Positions 1 to 5,705 of a stretch of DNA of 6,351 nt are shown in pieces. The position numbers and the translations under genes are program-made. The DNA is taken from contig CAMAIG010000096.1 in the NCBI GenBank assembly GCA_945835085.1, positions 1 through 6,351 of the forward strand, given 5' to 3'. Position 1 is the stretch's first letter; each line of letters begins with the position of its first letter. The stretch is from an uncultured Ruminococcus sp. GTDB taxonomy: Bacteria > Bacillota > Clostridia > Oscillospirales > Ruminococcaceae. The notes under the pieces are model-generated. The model was not told where the DNA came from, made no database searches, and saw nothing but the letters and a program-made list of their open reading frames with translations.

Positions 1-110
1 GCTCAGCGTGTCGCTGAAGCCAACTCGTTAGGCAGACAGCAGAAATTCCTTTGTTTTGTGGCTCGGTAACGTTAGTATTAGATCAACATTTTTACTTATA
101 AAACAGACTA
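1..110 (+). other. 3' part of an unidentified rightward transcript
   Basis: This left-edge stretch precedes a plus-strand terminator, so a rightward transcription unit probably ends here. One frame is open from base 1 to a TAA at 67-69 (22 codons, ending ..FLCFVAR), but I recognise no protein family in it, and the other two plus frames stop within 30 bases. A short perfect hairpin is present (TCAGCG at 3-8, CGCTGA at 12-17, three-base loop). It could be the tail of a coding gene, a 3' UTR or the end of a structured RNA. I compared it from memory with the 3' ends of tmRNA, RNase P RNA and SRP RNA and found no convincing match. Confidence 0.3.
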
Positions 111-149
111 AGGGCTTATGCGGAAATCACACTGCATAAGCCCTTTTTT
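110..149 (+). terminator. Rho-independent terminator
   Basis: A perfect 12-bp stem (110-121 paired with 134-145, core AGGGCTTATGC/GCATAAGCCCT) closes a 12-base loop and runs into six T residues (144-149). The T-tract lies on the plus-strand side, so its clearest role is ending a rightward transcript that enters from the left edge. It lies about 16 bases beyond the stop codon of the leftward HD-GYP gene. On that strand the hairpin is followed only by a looser T-rich run (TAGTCTGTTTTA), so it may serve as a weaker, bidirectional terminator for that gene. Confidence 0.8.
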
Positions 150-160
150 CGTATAATATA

Positions 161-1255
161 TCAGCCGTGGATAAGCTTTTCCATAGTAGGCTCGTCAAGC
201 CCCAGGATAACGATATCCATATATCTGCTGTCCGCTCCAAGGTCATAAAGACTGCCATTATCCGAGGTGACAACGGGACGGAGAGGATAGGCATTGTTGT
301 TTTTCAGTACCGTGGCGTTCTCGCCGTTTGAGAGCTTGACCCTGGAACCTACGGGATATGGAGCCACCTTCCTCAGAAACGCTTTTACAACGTTCTCGTC
401 AAAATGTGAGCCCATTCCGCCCATTATGAATTCTATGGCTTCGTTGGGAGGGGAAGGGTTACGGTATGGTCTGTTGGAGGTGAGTGCGTCGTAAACATCC
501 GCTACTGCCATTATCCTTGCGTAAAGATGTATCTGTTCCTCCTTCAGCCCGAAGGGATAGCCCGAGCCGTCCCAGCGCTCGTGATGCATGAGCACTCCCG
601 CAAGGCAGTCGGTAGATACAAGATTGCGGGCTTTTATATGCTGTGCCGCATATACGGGATGAAGCTTCACTGTGCCGAATTCGTCATTTGTGAGCCTGCC
701 CTTTTTATTGATTATCTCAATGGGAATGGAAACCTTTCCGATATCGTGGAGCATTCCCGCAACGCCCAGCTCATTGAGCTGACTGCGGGGCAGTCCCATT
801 TCAACGCCTATGGCAATGGACATTATGGCAACACTCAGGCAGTGATGGAAGGTGTAGTCATCATACATCTTGATATCGGCAATGTTTATCAGGATATCCT
901 TCTTGCCCGAAAGCTCGTCAATAAGCTGCTCGGCGGTGTTCCCGATCTTGTCTATATCGCTCTCGGTGATGCCCTTGCCCGAATCCATGAAATTATCTGC
1001 AAGGCTGTGAAGATTATTGATGGCGTCTTCCTTTATCTGAGTATTTATTGAGGAGATAATTCTGACCTCGCTGCTTTTTTCGTCGATAAAAGCGCCTGTT
1101 ACGGAGCCTGAGGATATCATCTGAGTGATATTCATATCCGTAAGCTTGCTTCCCAGTTTCATTGTAACGATAGTGCCCACGGAGCCGTCAAAATATGTGA
1201 TATCACGGGCAAGACACATTCCCGGGGTAAGATCTGCAACAGACAGAAAAACCAT
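161..1255 (-). CDS. HD-GYP domain cyclic-dinucleotide phosphodiesterase
   Basis: A 364-residue protein with no predicted signal peptide or membrane segment, so probably cytosolic. The HD-GYP core spans about residues 130-300 with the family's metal-binding and signature residues present: H137 (FHHCLSVA), H170-D171 (LHDIGK), H199, H224-H225, D229-G230 and the GYP triplet at 232-234 (HHERWDGSGYP), then D253 in the VADVYDALTS helix. HD-GYP proteins are metal-dependent phosphodiesterases that usually hydrolyse c-di-GMP, and some cleave 3'3'-cGAMP. The N-terminal 120 or so residues (opening VADLTPGMCLARDI) are a regulatory region of a type common in Firmicutes HD-GYP proteins. The last 65 residues look like a small beta-rich domain (PVGSRVKLSNGENATVL). 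It has no receiver, GGDEF or PAS domain. The ATG at 1253-1255 follows a perfect AAGGAGG at 8-base spacing. It is transcribed divergently from spmA. Family assignment is secure; substrate is inferred. Confidence 0.93.
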   Translation of the reverse strand: MVFLSVADLTPGMCLARDITYFDGSVGTIVTMKLGSKLTDMNITQMISSGSVTGAFIDEKSSEVRIISSINTQIKEDAINNLHSLADNFMDSGKGITESDIDKIGNTAEQLIDELSGKKDILINIADIKMYDDYTFHHCLSVAIMSIAIGVEMGLPRSQLNELGVAGMLHDIGKVSIPIEIINKKGRLTNDEFGTVKLHPVYAAQHIKARNLVSTDCLAGVLMHHERWDGSGYPFGLKEEQIHLYARIMAVADVYDALTSNRPYRNPSPPNEAIEFIMGGMGSHFDENVVKAFLRKVAPYPVGSRVKLSNGENATVLKNNNAYPLRPVVTSDNGSLYDLGADSRYMDIVILGLDEPTMEKLIHG

Positions 1256-1263
1256 TTGACGGA

Positions 1264-1270
1264 CCTCCTT
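1264..1270 (-). promoter_or_regulatory. Shine-Dalgarno of the HD-GYP gene
   Basis: Reads AAGGAGG on the minus strand, extending to AAGGAGGTCC, 8 bases before the ATG at 1255. It fixes that start. Confidence 0.85.
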
Positions 1271-1361
1271 TATGTAATAAAATCGTTAACTGAAAAATAT
1301 ATATGTTTATAGCCGGAATGATATATCCCGTACAAAAAAGCTTCAGCGACATAATAATGTA

Positions 1362-1390
1362 ATTATACCACAATCTTAATTTTTTTACAA
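1362..1390 (-). promoter_or_regulatory. Candidate sigma-A promoter for the HD-GYP gene
   Basis: On the minus strand, TTGTAA (1385-1390) is followed after 17 bases by a consensus TATAAT (1362-1367). The predicted start near 1355 would leave a leader of about 100 bases before the coding start. I see no c-di-GMP riboswitch signature in that leader. Its -35 box overlaps that of the oppositely oriented spmA promoter. Confidence 0.5.
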
Positions 1391-1413
1391 GAGGAAAATT
1401 ATAAATTTATAAA
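1384..1413 (+). promoter_or_regulatory. Candidate promoter for spmA-spmB
   Basis: TTTACA (1384-1389) and TATAAA (1408-1413) are separated by 18 bases, each box one mismatch from the sigma-A consensus. The predicted start near 1420 is about 20 bases before the spmA Shine-Dalgarno site. In Bacillus subtilis spmAB expression depends on sporulation sigma-E. I did not find a convincing sigma-E or sigma-G promoter here, so the real promoter may differ. Confidence 0.4.
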
Positions 1414-1438
1414 CATCATTTTCCGCAAAATGTACAAA

Positions 1439-1444
1439 AGGAGG
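1439..1444 (+). promoter_or_regulatory. Shine-Dalgarno that decides the spmA start
   Basis: AGGAGG lies 9 bases before a GTG (1454) and 12 before an ATG (1457). It falls inside the longer open frame that begins at the ATG at 1430, which makes that upstream start unlikely. Confidence 0.8.
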
Positions 1445-1456
1445 GAAGCTGCTGTG

Positions 1457-2071
1457 ATGAAATATATTTTCTCGGTACTGATACTACTGTCGGTGATTTC
1501 GGCGGCGGTATGCGGCAGGGGAGCGGAGCTTACTGCGTCGGTGCTGGACGACCCCGTCAGGGCAGTAGAGCTTACCATATATCTTTGCGGGGGAATGTGC
1601 TTCTGGGGTGGACTTATGAGAGTTGCCGAAAGCTCGGGGCTTACGGGGAAAATATCGGGACTTCTTTCCCACATTCTCGGAGGACTGTTCGGAGGACTTG
1701 ATAAGAACGGACGTGCATTCCATGCCATATGCATGAATGTGACCGCAAATCTTCTGGGGCTTGGAAATGCCGCCACTCCTCTTGGGATCGAGGCAATGAA
1801 GGCAATTGCCGAGGAGGAAGAAACAAAGGACGAGGCTTCGCCCTCCATGATAATTTTCACCGTTCTTAACACCGCTTCTCTTACGCTGATACCCTCAACC
1901 GCCATGTCAATAAGAGCAAAATATCATTCCGCATCGCCCTCGGAAATTATCCCTGCGGTATGGGCAACATCTGCCGCCGCCCTTGCCGCATCTCTTATTG
2001 CGGCAGCCGCTTTGGGAGCGGCATTTAGCGGAAAAAGCCAAACCCATTCACGGAAGGATGATGATAAATGA
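1457..2071 (+). CDS. spmA: Spore maturation protein A (SpmA)
   Basis: A 204-residue membrane protein (Bacillus subtilis SpmA is about 196). It shows the family's hallmark GLGNAATPLGIEAMK (residues 101-115), preceded by FWGGLMRVAESSGL (49-62) and followed by LNTASLTLIPSTAMSIR (137-153) and YHSASPSEI. The sequence alternates hydrophobic segments (3-19, 39-54, 132-147, 167-190) with short polar loops and ends in a charged tail (GKSQTHSRKDDDK). SpmA and SpmB are needed for proper dehydration of the spore core and so for spore heat resistance, and they belong to the Gate/nucleoside-recognition membrane family. The molecular activity is not established. The ATG at 1457 or the GTG at 1454 fits the Shine-Dalgarno; the in-frame ATG at 1430 lies upstream of it. 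It overlaps spmB by four bases, implying translational coupling. Confidence 0.95.
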   Translation: MKYIFSVLILLSVISAAVCGRGAELTASVLDDPVRAVELTIYLCGGMCFWGGLMRVAESSGLTGKISGLLSHILGGLFGGLDKNGRAFHAICMNVTANLLGLGNAATPLGIEAMKAIAEEEETKDEASPSMIIFTVLNTASLTLIPSTAMSIRAKYHSASPSEIIPAVWATSAAALAASLIAAAALGAAFSGKSQTHSRKDDDK

Positions 2072-2586
2072 ATTTGTCCGACTGGATAATCCCCGCTGTG
2101 ACTGCAATAATAATCCTGTGGGGACTAAAAAGCAAAACGGATATCTTCGGTGAATTTGCTGCAGGTGCGGCAGATAATCTCAAAACCTGTGCAGAGCTTC
2201 TTCCCGTGCTTATTGCGCTCATAACTGCAGTGGGAATGCTCAGAGCGTCGGGAGCAATTGAGCTTCTCACAAGCCTTCTGGAAGATGCATTTGCAAGGAC
2301 GGGCTTTCCTGCACAGTGCCTGCCCCTGGCTCTCATAAGACCCTTTTCGGGAAGCGGAGCCCTGGCAGTTTTCGAGGATATCATTGCTCAGTGGGGACCC
2401 GACAGCCGTCCCGGAAAAATAGCAAGCGTTATGCTTGGTTCAACGGAAACCACCTTTTACACAATTGCCGTTTACTTCGGGGCTGTAAGGATAAAAAGGA
2501 CAAGGCACACCTTGCCTGCGGCTCTCATAGGTGACCTCACGGGATTTATCATAAGCGTACTGACTGTAAATCTTATGCTGACATAA
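2068..2586 (+). CDS. spmB: Spore maturation protein B (SpmB)
   Basis: A 172-residue membrane protein close to the usual length of about 178. The diagnostic stretch is LALIRPFSGSGALAVFEDII (87-106), then GPDSRPGKIASVMLGSTETT (110-129) and YTIAVYFGAVRIKR (131-144), which matches the SpmB pattern of an IRPxSG motif followed by a GST(E/D)TT motif. Hydrophobic segments lie near 5-20, 43-58, 86-101, 128-141 and 150-171. SpmB works with SpmA in spore core dehydration. The ATG overlaps the spmA stop (ATGA, 2068-2071), with AAGGAT (2054-2059) as ribosome binding site inside the end of spmA. No GC-rich terminator follows within the 45 bases before the next promoter, only A- and T-rich runs. Confidence 0.95.
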   Translation: MNLSDWIIPAVTAIIILWGLKSKTDIFGEFAAGAADNLKTCAELLPVLIALITAVGMLRASGAIELLTSLLEDAFARTGFPAQCLPLALIRPFSGSGALAVFEDIIAQWGPDSRPGKIASVMLGSTETTFYTIAVYFGAVRIKRTRHTLPAALIGDLTGFIISVLTVNLMLT

Positions 2587-2603
2587 TGTGTGAACAAATT
2601 GTA

Positions 2604-2628
2604 AAAAACCAAAAAAAGTAATTTTTCC
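2604..2628 (+). promoter_or_regulatory. UP-element-like A/T tract upstream of the tRNA promoter
   Basis: An almost pure A run followed by a T run (AAAAAACC, AAAAAAAGTAATTTTT) covers roughly -38 to -60 relative to the predicted tRNA start. This is where the RNA polymerase alpha C-terminal domains bind at strong stable-RNA promoters. The assignment rests on composition and position only. Confidence 0.4.
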
Positions 2629-2630
2629 TG

Positions 2631-2659
2631 TTGACAAGGCATGGTTTATTTGATATAAT
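2631..2659 (+). promoter_or_regulatory. Consensus sigma-A promoter for tRNA-Lys
   Basis: A perfect TTGACA (2631-2636), a 17-base spacer and a perfect TATAAT (2654-2659), with an extended -10 TG at 2651-2652. The predicted start near 2666 leaves about 15 bases before the mature tRNA 5' end. This is the strongest promoter in the window, as expected for a stable RNA. Confidence 0.93.
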
Positions 2660-2680
2660 AAATAAGCATTTGGTAAGTAT

Positions 2681-2756
2681 GAGCCATTAGCTCAGTCGGC
2701 AGAGCATTTGACTTTTAATCAAAGGGTCTGGGGTTCAAATCCCCAATGGCTCACCA
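2681..2756 (+). tRNA. tRNA-Lys (anticodon UUU)
   Basis: A complete 76-base cloverleaf. The acceptor stem GAGCCAT (2681-2687) pairs with ATGGCTC (2746-2752), followed by discriminator A and an encoded CCA (2754-2756). The D arm has GCTC/GAGC. The anticodon arm is TTTGA, loop CTTTTAA, TCAAA, with anticodon TTT at 2714-2716, reading AAA and AAG. The variable loop is five bases, and the T arm is TGGGG, loop TTCAAAT, CCCCA. It stands alone between its own promoter and terminator rather than in a tRNA cluster. Confidence 0.98.
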
Positions 2757-2763
2757 TGCGTAA

Positions 2764-2809
2764 TAAAGACTGCAAACTGTTTTAATCGGTTTGCAGTCTT
2801 TAAATTTTT
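2764..2809 (+). terminator. Terminator after tRNA-Lys
   Basis: A perfect 13-bp stem (AAAGACTGCAAAC at 2765-2777 with GTTTGCAGTCTTT at 2789-2801), one more A-U pair at its base and an 11-base loop. It is followed by AAA and a five-T run (2805-2809). The T run is short and offset from the stem, so some read-through into the permease gene, which starts 18 bases later, is plausible. Confidence 0.8.
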
Positions 2810-2827
2810 ATATAAGCCGGTGAAAGA

Positions 2828-3604
2828 ATGGAGCTTTTTTATACTGTCATAATATGCTTTATAGCAGGTGCGGGTGCGGGAATAGGCACGGGATTTGCGG
2901 GAATGAGTGCGGCGGCGGTCATTAGTCCCATGCTTATCGCTTTTCTCGGTATGCCCGCATATCAGGCGGTGGGCATTGCGCTTGCAAGCGATGTTCTTGC
3001 CAGCGCTGTCAGCGCATACACCTACGGCAAGAATAAAAATCTTGATGTGAGAAACGGTATCGTAATGATGGCATTCGTGCTGCTGTTCACGGTAGTTGGC
3101 AGCATTATCGCAAAGCTTGTGCCCAATGGTACTATGGGTACATTTTCCGTGTTCATGACACTGATGCTGGGCGTAAGGTTCATTGTGAAGCCCGTTATGA
3201 CCACAAAGGAAGCCATGAGCAAGGTATCTCCCAAAAAACGCCTGATACAGTCTGCGGCGGGAGGAACGGCTGTGGGATTCATATGCGGATTTGTGGGTGC
3301 AGGCGGCGGTATGATGATGCTTATGCTGCTTACCTCTGTTCTCGGCTATGAGCTTAAGACCGCTGTGGGCACAAGCGTTTTTATCATGGCATTTACCGCT
3401 CTCACAGGCTCGGTGAGCCATTTTATTGCAGGGGGAATGCCCGACATCACGGTGCTTATTCTCTGCGTGCTGTTCACATTTATCTGGGCACGGATAGCTT
3501 CGGCGGCTGCAAACAGGTCGGACACAAAGACCCTTAACCGTGTAACGGGGATCGTTCTCTGCGTTATCAGTGCGGCGGTCATTATCGTGAAGCTTGTTGG
3601 ATAA
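2828..3604 (+). CDS. TauE/SafE-family membrane permease
   Basis: A 258-residue integral membrane protein of the sulfite exporter TauE/SafE family (Pfam TauE), whose members are proposed to move sulfite, sulfoacetate, thiosulfate or other organic anions. It shows the family's duplicated architecture: a Gly-rich helix at 12-36 (AGAGAGIGTGFAGMSAAAV) and its counterpart at 145-168 (GGTAVGFICGFVGAGGGMMM). Other hydrophobic segments lie near 38-64, 77-97, 104-121, 178-201, 206-224 and 238-256, giving about eight helices. A basic loop (VSPKKR) sits between the halves. A weak GGTGA site (2819-2823) precedes the ATG. I see no promoter between the tRNA terminator and the start, so expression probably relies on read-through from the tRNA promoter. 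The neighbours do not reveal a substrate. Confidence 0.9.
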   Translation: MELFYTVIICFIAGAGAGIGTGFAGMSAAAVISPMLIAFLGMPAYQAVGIALASDVLASAVSAYTYGKNKNLDVRNGIVMMAFVLLFTVVGSIIAKLVPNGTMGTFSVFMTLMLGVRFIVKPVMTTKEAMSKVSPKKRLIQSAAGGTAVGFICGFVGAGGGMMMLMLLTSVLGYELKTAVGTSVFIMAFTALTGSVSHFIAGGMPDITVLILCVLFTFIWARIASAAANRSDTKTLNRVTGIVLCVISAAVIIVKLVG

Positions 3605-3669
3605 GCTCAGGCGGCTATTAATTCACCGATAATGAGGTATAATATAAACGGCTTTATCGTGAGCGGTAC

Positions 3670-3698
3670 TTGACAGCGGGGATAAAATATGGTAAAAT
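3670..3698 (+). promoter_or_regulatory. Sigma-A promoter of the recombinase operon
   Basis: A perfect TTGACA (3670-3675), a 17-base spacer and TAAAAT (3693-3698, one mismatch), with an extended -10 TG at 3690-3691. The predicted start near 3705 gives a leader of about 37 bases before the recombinase start. Confidence 0.85.
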
Positions 3699-3719
3699 TT
3701 AGATAATATAACTAAATTT
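3695..3719 (+). repeat. Inverted repeat over the -10/start region, possible operator
   Basis: Eight-base arms AAATTTAG (3695-3702) and CTAAATTT (3712-3719) flank a nine-base spacer. The repeat overlaps the -10 box and covers the expected start point, a place typical of repressor operators. It is entirely A/T-rich apart from one G:C pair per arm, so chance is a real alternative. Confidence 0.35.
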
Positions 3720-3726
3720 ATGCGGC

Positions 3727-3737
3727 AGTGAGGTGAT
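3727..3737 (+). promoter_or_regulatory. Shine-Dalgarno that favours a TTG start
   Basis: AGTGAGGTGAT closely matches the extended AGGAGGTGAT sequence complementary to the 16S rRNA 3' end. Its spacing best fits the TTG at 3742. The GTG at 3733 lies inside it, and the ATG at 3754 is rather far downstream. Confidence 0.65.
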
Positions 3738-3741
3738 AGTT

Positions 3742-4734
3742 TTGGGCTCAAATATGAAGGACTGCCCCGATTATATCCGTGAATACATTTTTTATCTGAG
3801 AGTTATCAAAGGCCGCTCGGAAAAAACCATTGAATCCTATTACCTTGACCTCAGGCTGTTTCTGAGGTATATCAAGGAGAATATCCTGGGCGGCAAGGAT
3901 CCCGATACTATTATTGATGTGCCCTTTTCAGCCGTTTCGGATATCACCATCTCCGATGTGTATGAGTATCTTAATTTTACCGCCGAGGAAATGGGCAATA
4001 ACGATAAGACAAGAGCAAGAAAAATTTCTGCCATAAAGGGATTTTACAAGGCGCTTTGCTCCAATAAGCTGAACACCTACCACCTTCAGAAAAATCCCGT
4101 TGAGAACCTCGATGTTCCTTCTCCCAAAAAGGCTCAGCCAAAATATCTGGGTCTTGACGACAGCAGAAAGCTCCTGGAAAATATCAGTCCCGAGGACGAT
4201 TTTTACGAGCGGGATTTCTGTATTCTCATGATGTTTTTAAACTGCGGAATGCGTCTTTCCGAGCTTGTGGGGATAAATGTGCAGGATATTGATCTTGATG
4301 ACCGTACTCTCAGGCTTCTCGGAAAGGGCAACAAGGAAAGAGTTATCCATATAAATAACGGTGTTGCCGACGCTGTCATTCAGTATCTTGCGGTAAGACC
4401 CGATGACGCTCAGACAGACGCACTTTTTCTTTCGAAAAGAAAAACAAGGATAAGCAACAGGAGAGTTCAGCAGATAGTTACCTCGAATATCGAAAGAATT
4501 GGTCTTGGTAACAGGGGACTTTCCACTCATAAGCTAAGGCATACTGCGGCGACCCTTATGTATCAGTACGGAAATGTTGACCCCATGGTGCTAAAGGAGA
4601 TACTTGGCCATGCAAGCGTTTCCACTACCGAGATATACACCCATCTTACAAATGAAAATGTCCGTACTGCTATGGAGGCAAATCCTCTTGCGGATGAGAT
4701 CTCAAGAAAACGAAGAAAAAGAAAGGATGGCTGA
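3742..4734 (+). CDS. XerC/XerD-type tyrosine recombinase
   Basis: A site-specific tyrosine recombinase of 330 residues from the TTG at 3742; a GTG at 3733 or ATG at 3754 would change it by only a few residues. An N-terminal SAM-like core-binding domain (about 10-125, with GRSEKTIESYYLDLRLFL) precedes the catalytic domain. All six catalytic residues are present: R171 (CGMRLSELVG), K195 (GKGNKER), H263 and R266 (HKLRHTAATLM), H290 (LGHASV) and nucleophile Y299 (TEIYTHL). The compact size, spacing and sequence match chromosomal XerC/XerD, which resolve chromosome dimers at dif, rather than phage integrases. It is about 30 residues longer than Escherichia coli XerC/D, owing to an N-terminal insertion (about 47-67) and a basic tail (SRKRRKRKDG). 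It heads a three-gene operon. I cannot tell XerC from XerD, so no symbol is given. Confidence 0.93.
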   Translation: MGSNMKDCPDYIREYIFYLRVIKGRSEKTIESYYLDLRLFLRYIKENILGGKDPDTIIDVPFSAVSDITISDVYEYLNFTAEEMGNNDKTRARKISAIKGFYKALCSNKLNTYHLQKNPVENLDVPSPKKAQPKYLGLDDSRKLLENISPEDDFYERDFCILMMFLNCGMRLSELVGINVQDIDLDDRTLRLLGKGNKERVIHINNGVADAVIQYLAVRPDDAQTDALFLSKRKTRISNRRVQQIVTSNIERIGLGNRGLSTHKLRHTAATLMYQYGNVDPMVLKEILGHASVSTTEIYTHLTNENVRTAMEANPLADEISRKRRKRKDG

Positions 4735-4736
4735 TT

Positions 4737-5684
4737 ATGAACTTTACAAGATCCGAGCATTCATTTCTTAGCTCAAACGGCGTTGATAACATTGCATACT
4801 ATATTTATACACCGAATAAATGCAAGGCAAAGGCACTCATTCAGATATCCCATGGAATGTGCGAATATGTAAAGAGATACGAGGACTTTATCGACTATCT
4901 CTGCGGTCTGGGATATGCGGTCATCGCAAACGATCACCTGGGACACGGAAATTCCGTTTCATCGGATAACGATCTTGGCTTTTTCGCTCTTGAACACGGC
5001 TGGATATATCTTATCAAGGATCTCAGAAAGACATTTCTCATAGGAAGATCTCTTTTCGGAAGGATACCGCACTATTTTGTGGGACATTCAATGGGTTCGA
5101 TCATTGTAAGATGCTACCTTGCAAAATACAGCTCCGATACCGACGGAGCAGTCCTCATAGGTACTGTCGGGAAAAATCCCGCTGTGGGAGCTGCTGTATT
5201 GTATGCGGATTCCGAGATAGTCCTTCACGGAGTTAAGAGCCGCTCACGAAAGATAAATCATATGCTTTTCGGCATGAGCAACAGGAGAATAGACGACAAG
5301 CGCACCGAATTTGACTGGCTTACCCGTGACGAGAAGATCGTTGCCGACTATGTTGCCGATAAAAAGTGCAATTTCATATTTACGTCCTCAGCCTTCAGAG
5401 ATCTTTTCATTATGGTAGACTACTGCACCGACAGGTCATGGTACAGCAAGGTAAGGCACGATATCCCGCTGTTTATCGCAGCAGGAACAGACGACCCTGT
5501 GGGAAATTACGGCAAGGGAGTTATGCAGTTTTACAAGGGACTCAGAGCCCATGGCTTTACCGAAGCAGAGCTGCTTTTGTGCGACGGCTGCCGCCATGAG
5601 CTTGTAAACGAGATCAACCGCCTTGAAATTTACGGCGAGATCTCGGGCTGGCTTGACAAAAGGGTGAAATGTACGGAAAATTAA
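4737..5684 (+). CDS. Alpha/beta hydrolase, monoacylglycerol lipase/lysophospholipase-like
   Basis: A 315-residue hydrolase of the serine aminopeptidase S33/Hydrolase_4 group, which includes monoacylglycerol lipases and lysophospholipases. The oxyanion-hole region is SHGMCEYVKRY (38-48), then DHLGHGNS (66-73). The nucleophile elbow is GHSMG with S118, the probable acid is D253 (GTDDPVGNYG) and the catalytic His is H287 (CRHELVNE), so the triad looks complete. A variable lid region lies between about 140 and 235. No signal peptide or membrane segment is seen, so it is probably cytosolic. The ATG is two bases after the recombinase stop, with AAAGG at 4722-4726 inside that gene, implying co-transcription and probably coupled translation. 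The natural substrate cannot be read from sequence; an acyl ester such as a monoglyceride is the family expectation. Confidence 0.92.
   Translation: MNFTRSEHSFLSSNGVDNIAYYIYTPNKCKAKALIQISHGMCEYVKRYEDFIDYLCGLGYAVIANDHLGHGNSVSSDNDLGFFALEHGWIYLIKDLRKTFLIGRSLFGRIPHYFVGHSMGSIIVRCYLAKYSSDTDGAVLIGTVGKNPAVGAAVLYADSEIVLHGVKSRSRKINHMLFGMSNRRIDDKRTEFDWLTRDEKIVADYVADKKCNFIFTSSAFRDLFIMVDYCTDRSWYSKVRHDIPLFIAAGTDDPVGNYGKGVMQFYKGLRAHGFTEAELLLCDGCRHELVNEINRLEIYGEISGWLDKRVKCTEN
5653..5681 (+). promoter_or_regulatory. Possible internal promoter before the ComM-family gene
   Basis: TTGACA (5653-5658), 17 bases, then GAAAAT (5676-5681, four of six -10 matches). It lies inside the end of the hydrolase gene, where the bases also encode protein (LDK), so it may be coincidental. 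Confidence 0.25.
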
Positions 5685-5691
5685 ACCGGAC

Positions 5692-5696
5692 GGAGG
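5692..5696 (+). promoter_or_regulatory. Shine-Dalgarno of the ComM-family gene
   Basis: GGAGG lies 9 bases before a TTG at 5706. No ATG in this frame is near it, so it supports a TTG start. Confidence 0.8.
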
Positions 5697-5705
5697 GAAA
5701 CTGCT

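Noticed and set aside
527..1051. A 174-residue plus-strand open frame
   Set aside because: It is antisense to the well-supported HD-GYP catalytic core and lacks a Shine-Dalgarno site or recognisable domain.
9..1351. A 12-base inverted pair, TGTCGCTGAAGC at 9-20 and its complement at 1340-1351, flanking the HD-GYP gene
   Set aside because: In a window this size about two 12-base matches are expected by chance when both strands are counted. There are no target duplications or transposase remnants.
1256..1355. A c-di-GMP riboswitch in the leader of the HD-GYP gene
   Set aside because: The roughly 100-base leader lacks the conserved class I elements and any terminator hairpin before the Shine-Dalgarno.
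2735..3421. A 228-residue minus-strand open frame rich in His, Cys and Ser
   Set aside because: It lies opposite the TauE/SafE gene and the tRNA, has low-complexity composition typical of an antisense frame, and has no family likeness.
3638..3643. A second TATAAT upstream of the recombinase
   Set aside because: No -35 box lies at 16-18 bases; the TTGACA/TAAAAT pair at 3670-3698 is much stronger.
3630..3720. A dif site for the Xer recombinase
   Set aside because: AT-rich stretches such as GGTATAATATAAAC recall the dif centre, but I could not find the two 11-base half sites around a 6-base core.
2681..4734. tRNA-Lys plus a nearby tyrosine recombinase as a prophage or island integration site
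   Set aside because: I see no direct repeat of the tRNA 3' end in the window, a permease with its own context lies between, no phage genes are present, and the recombinase resembles chromosomal XerC/D.
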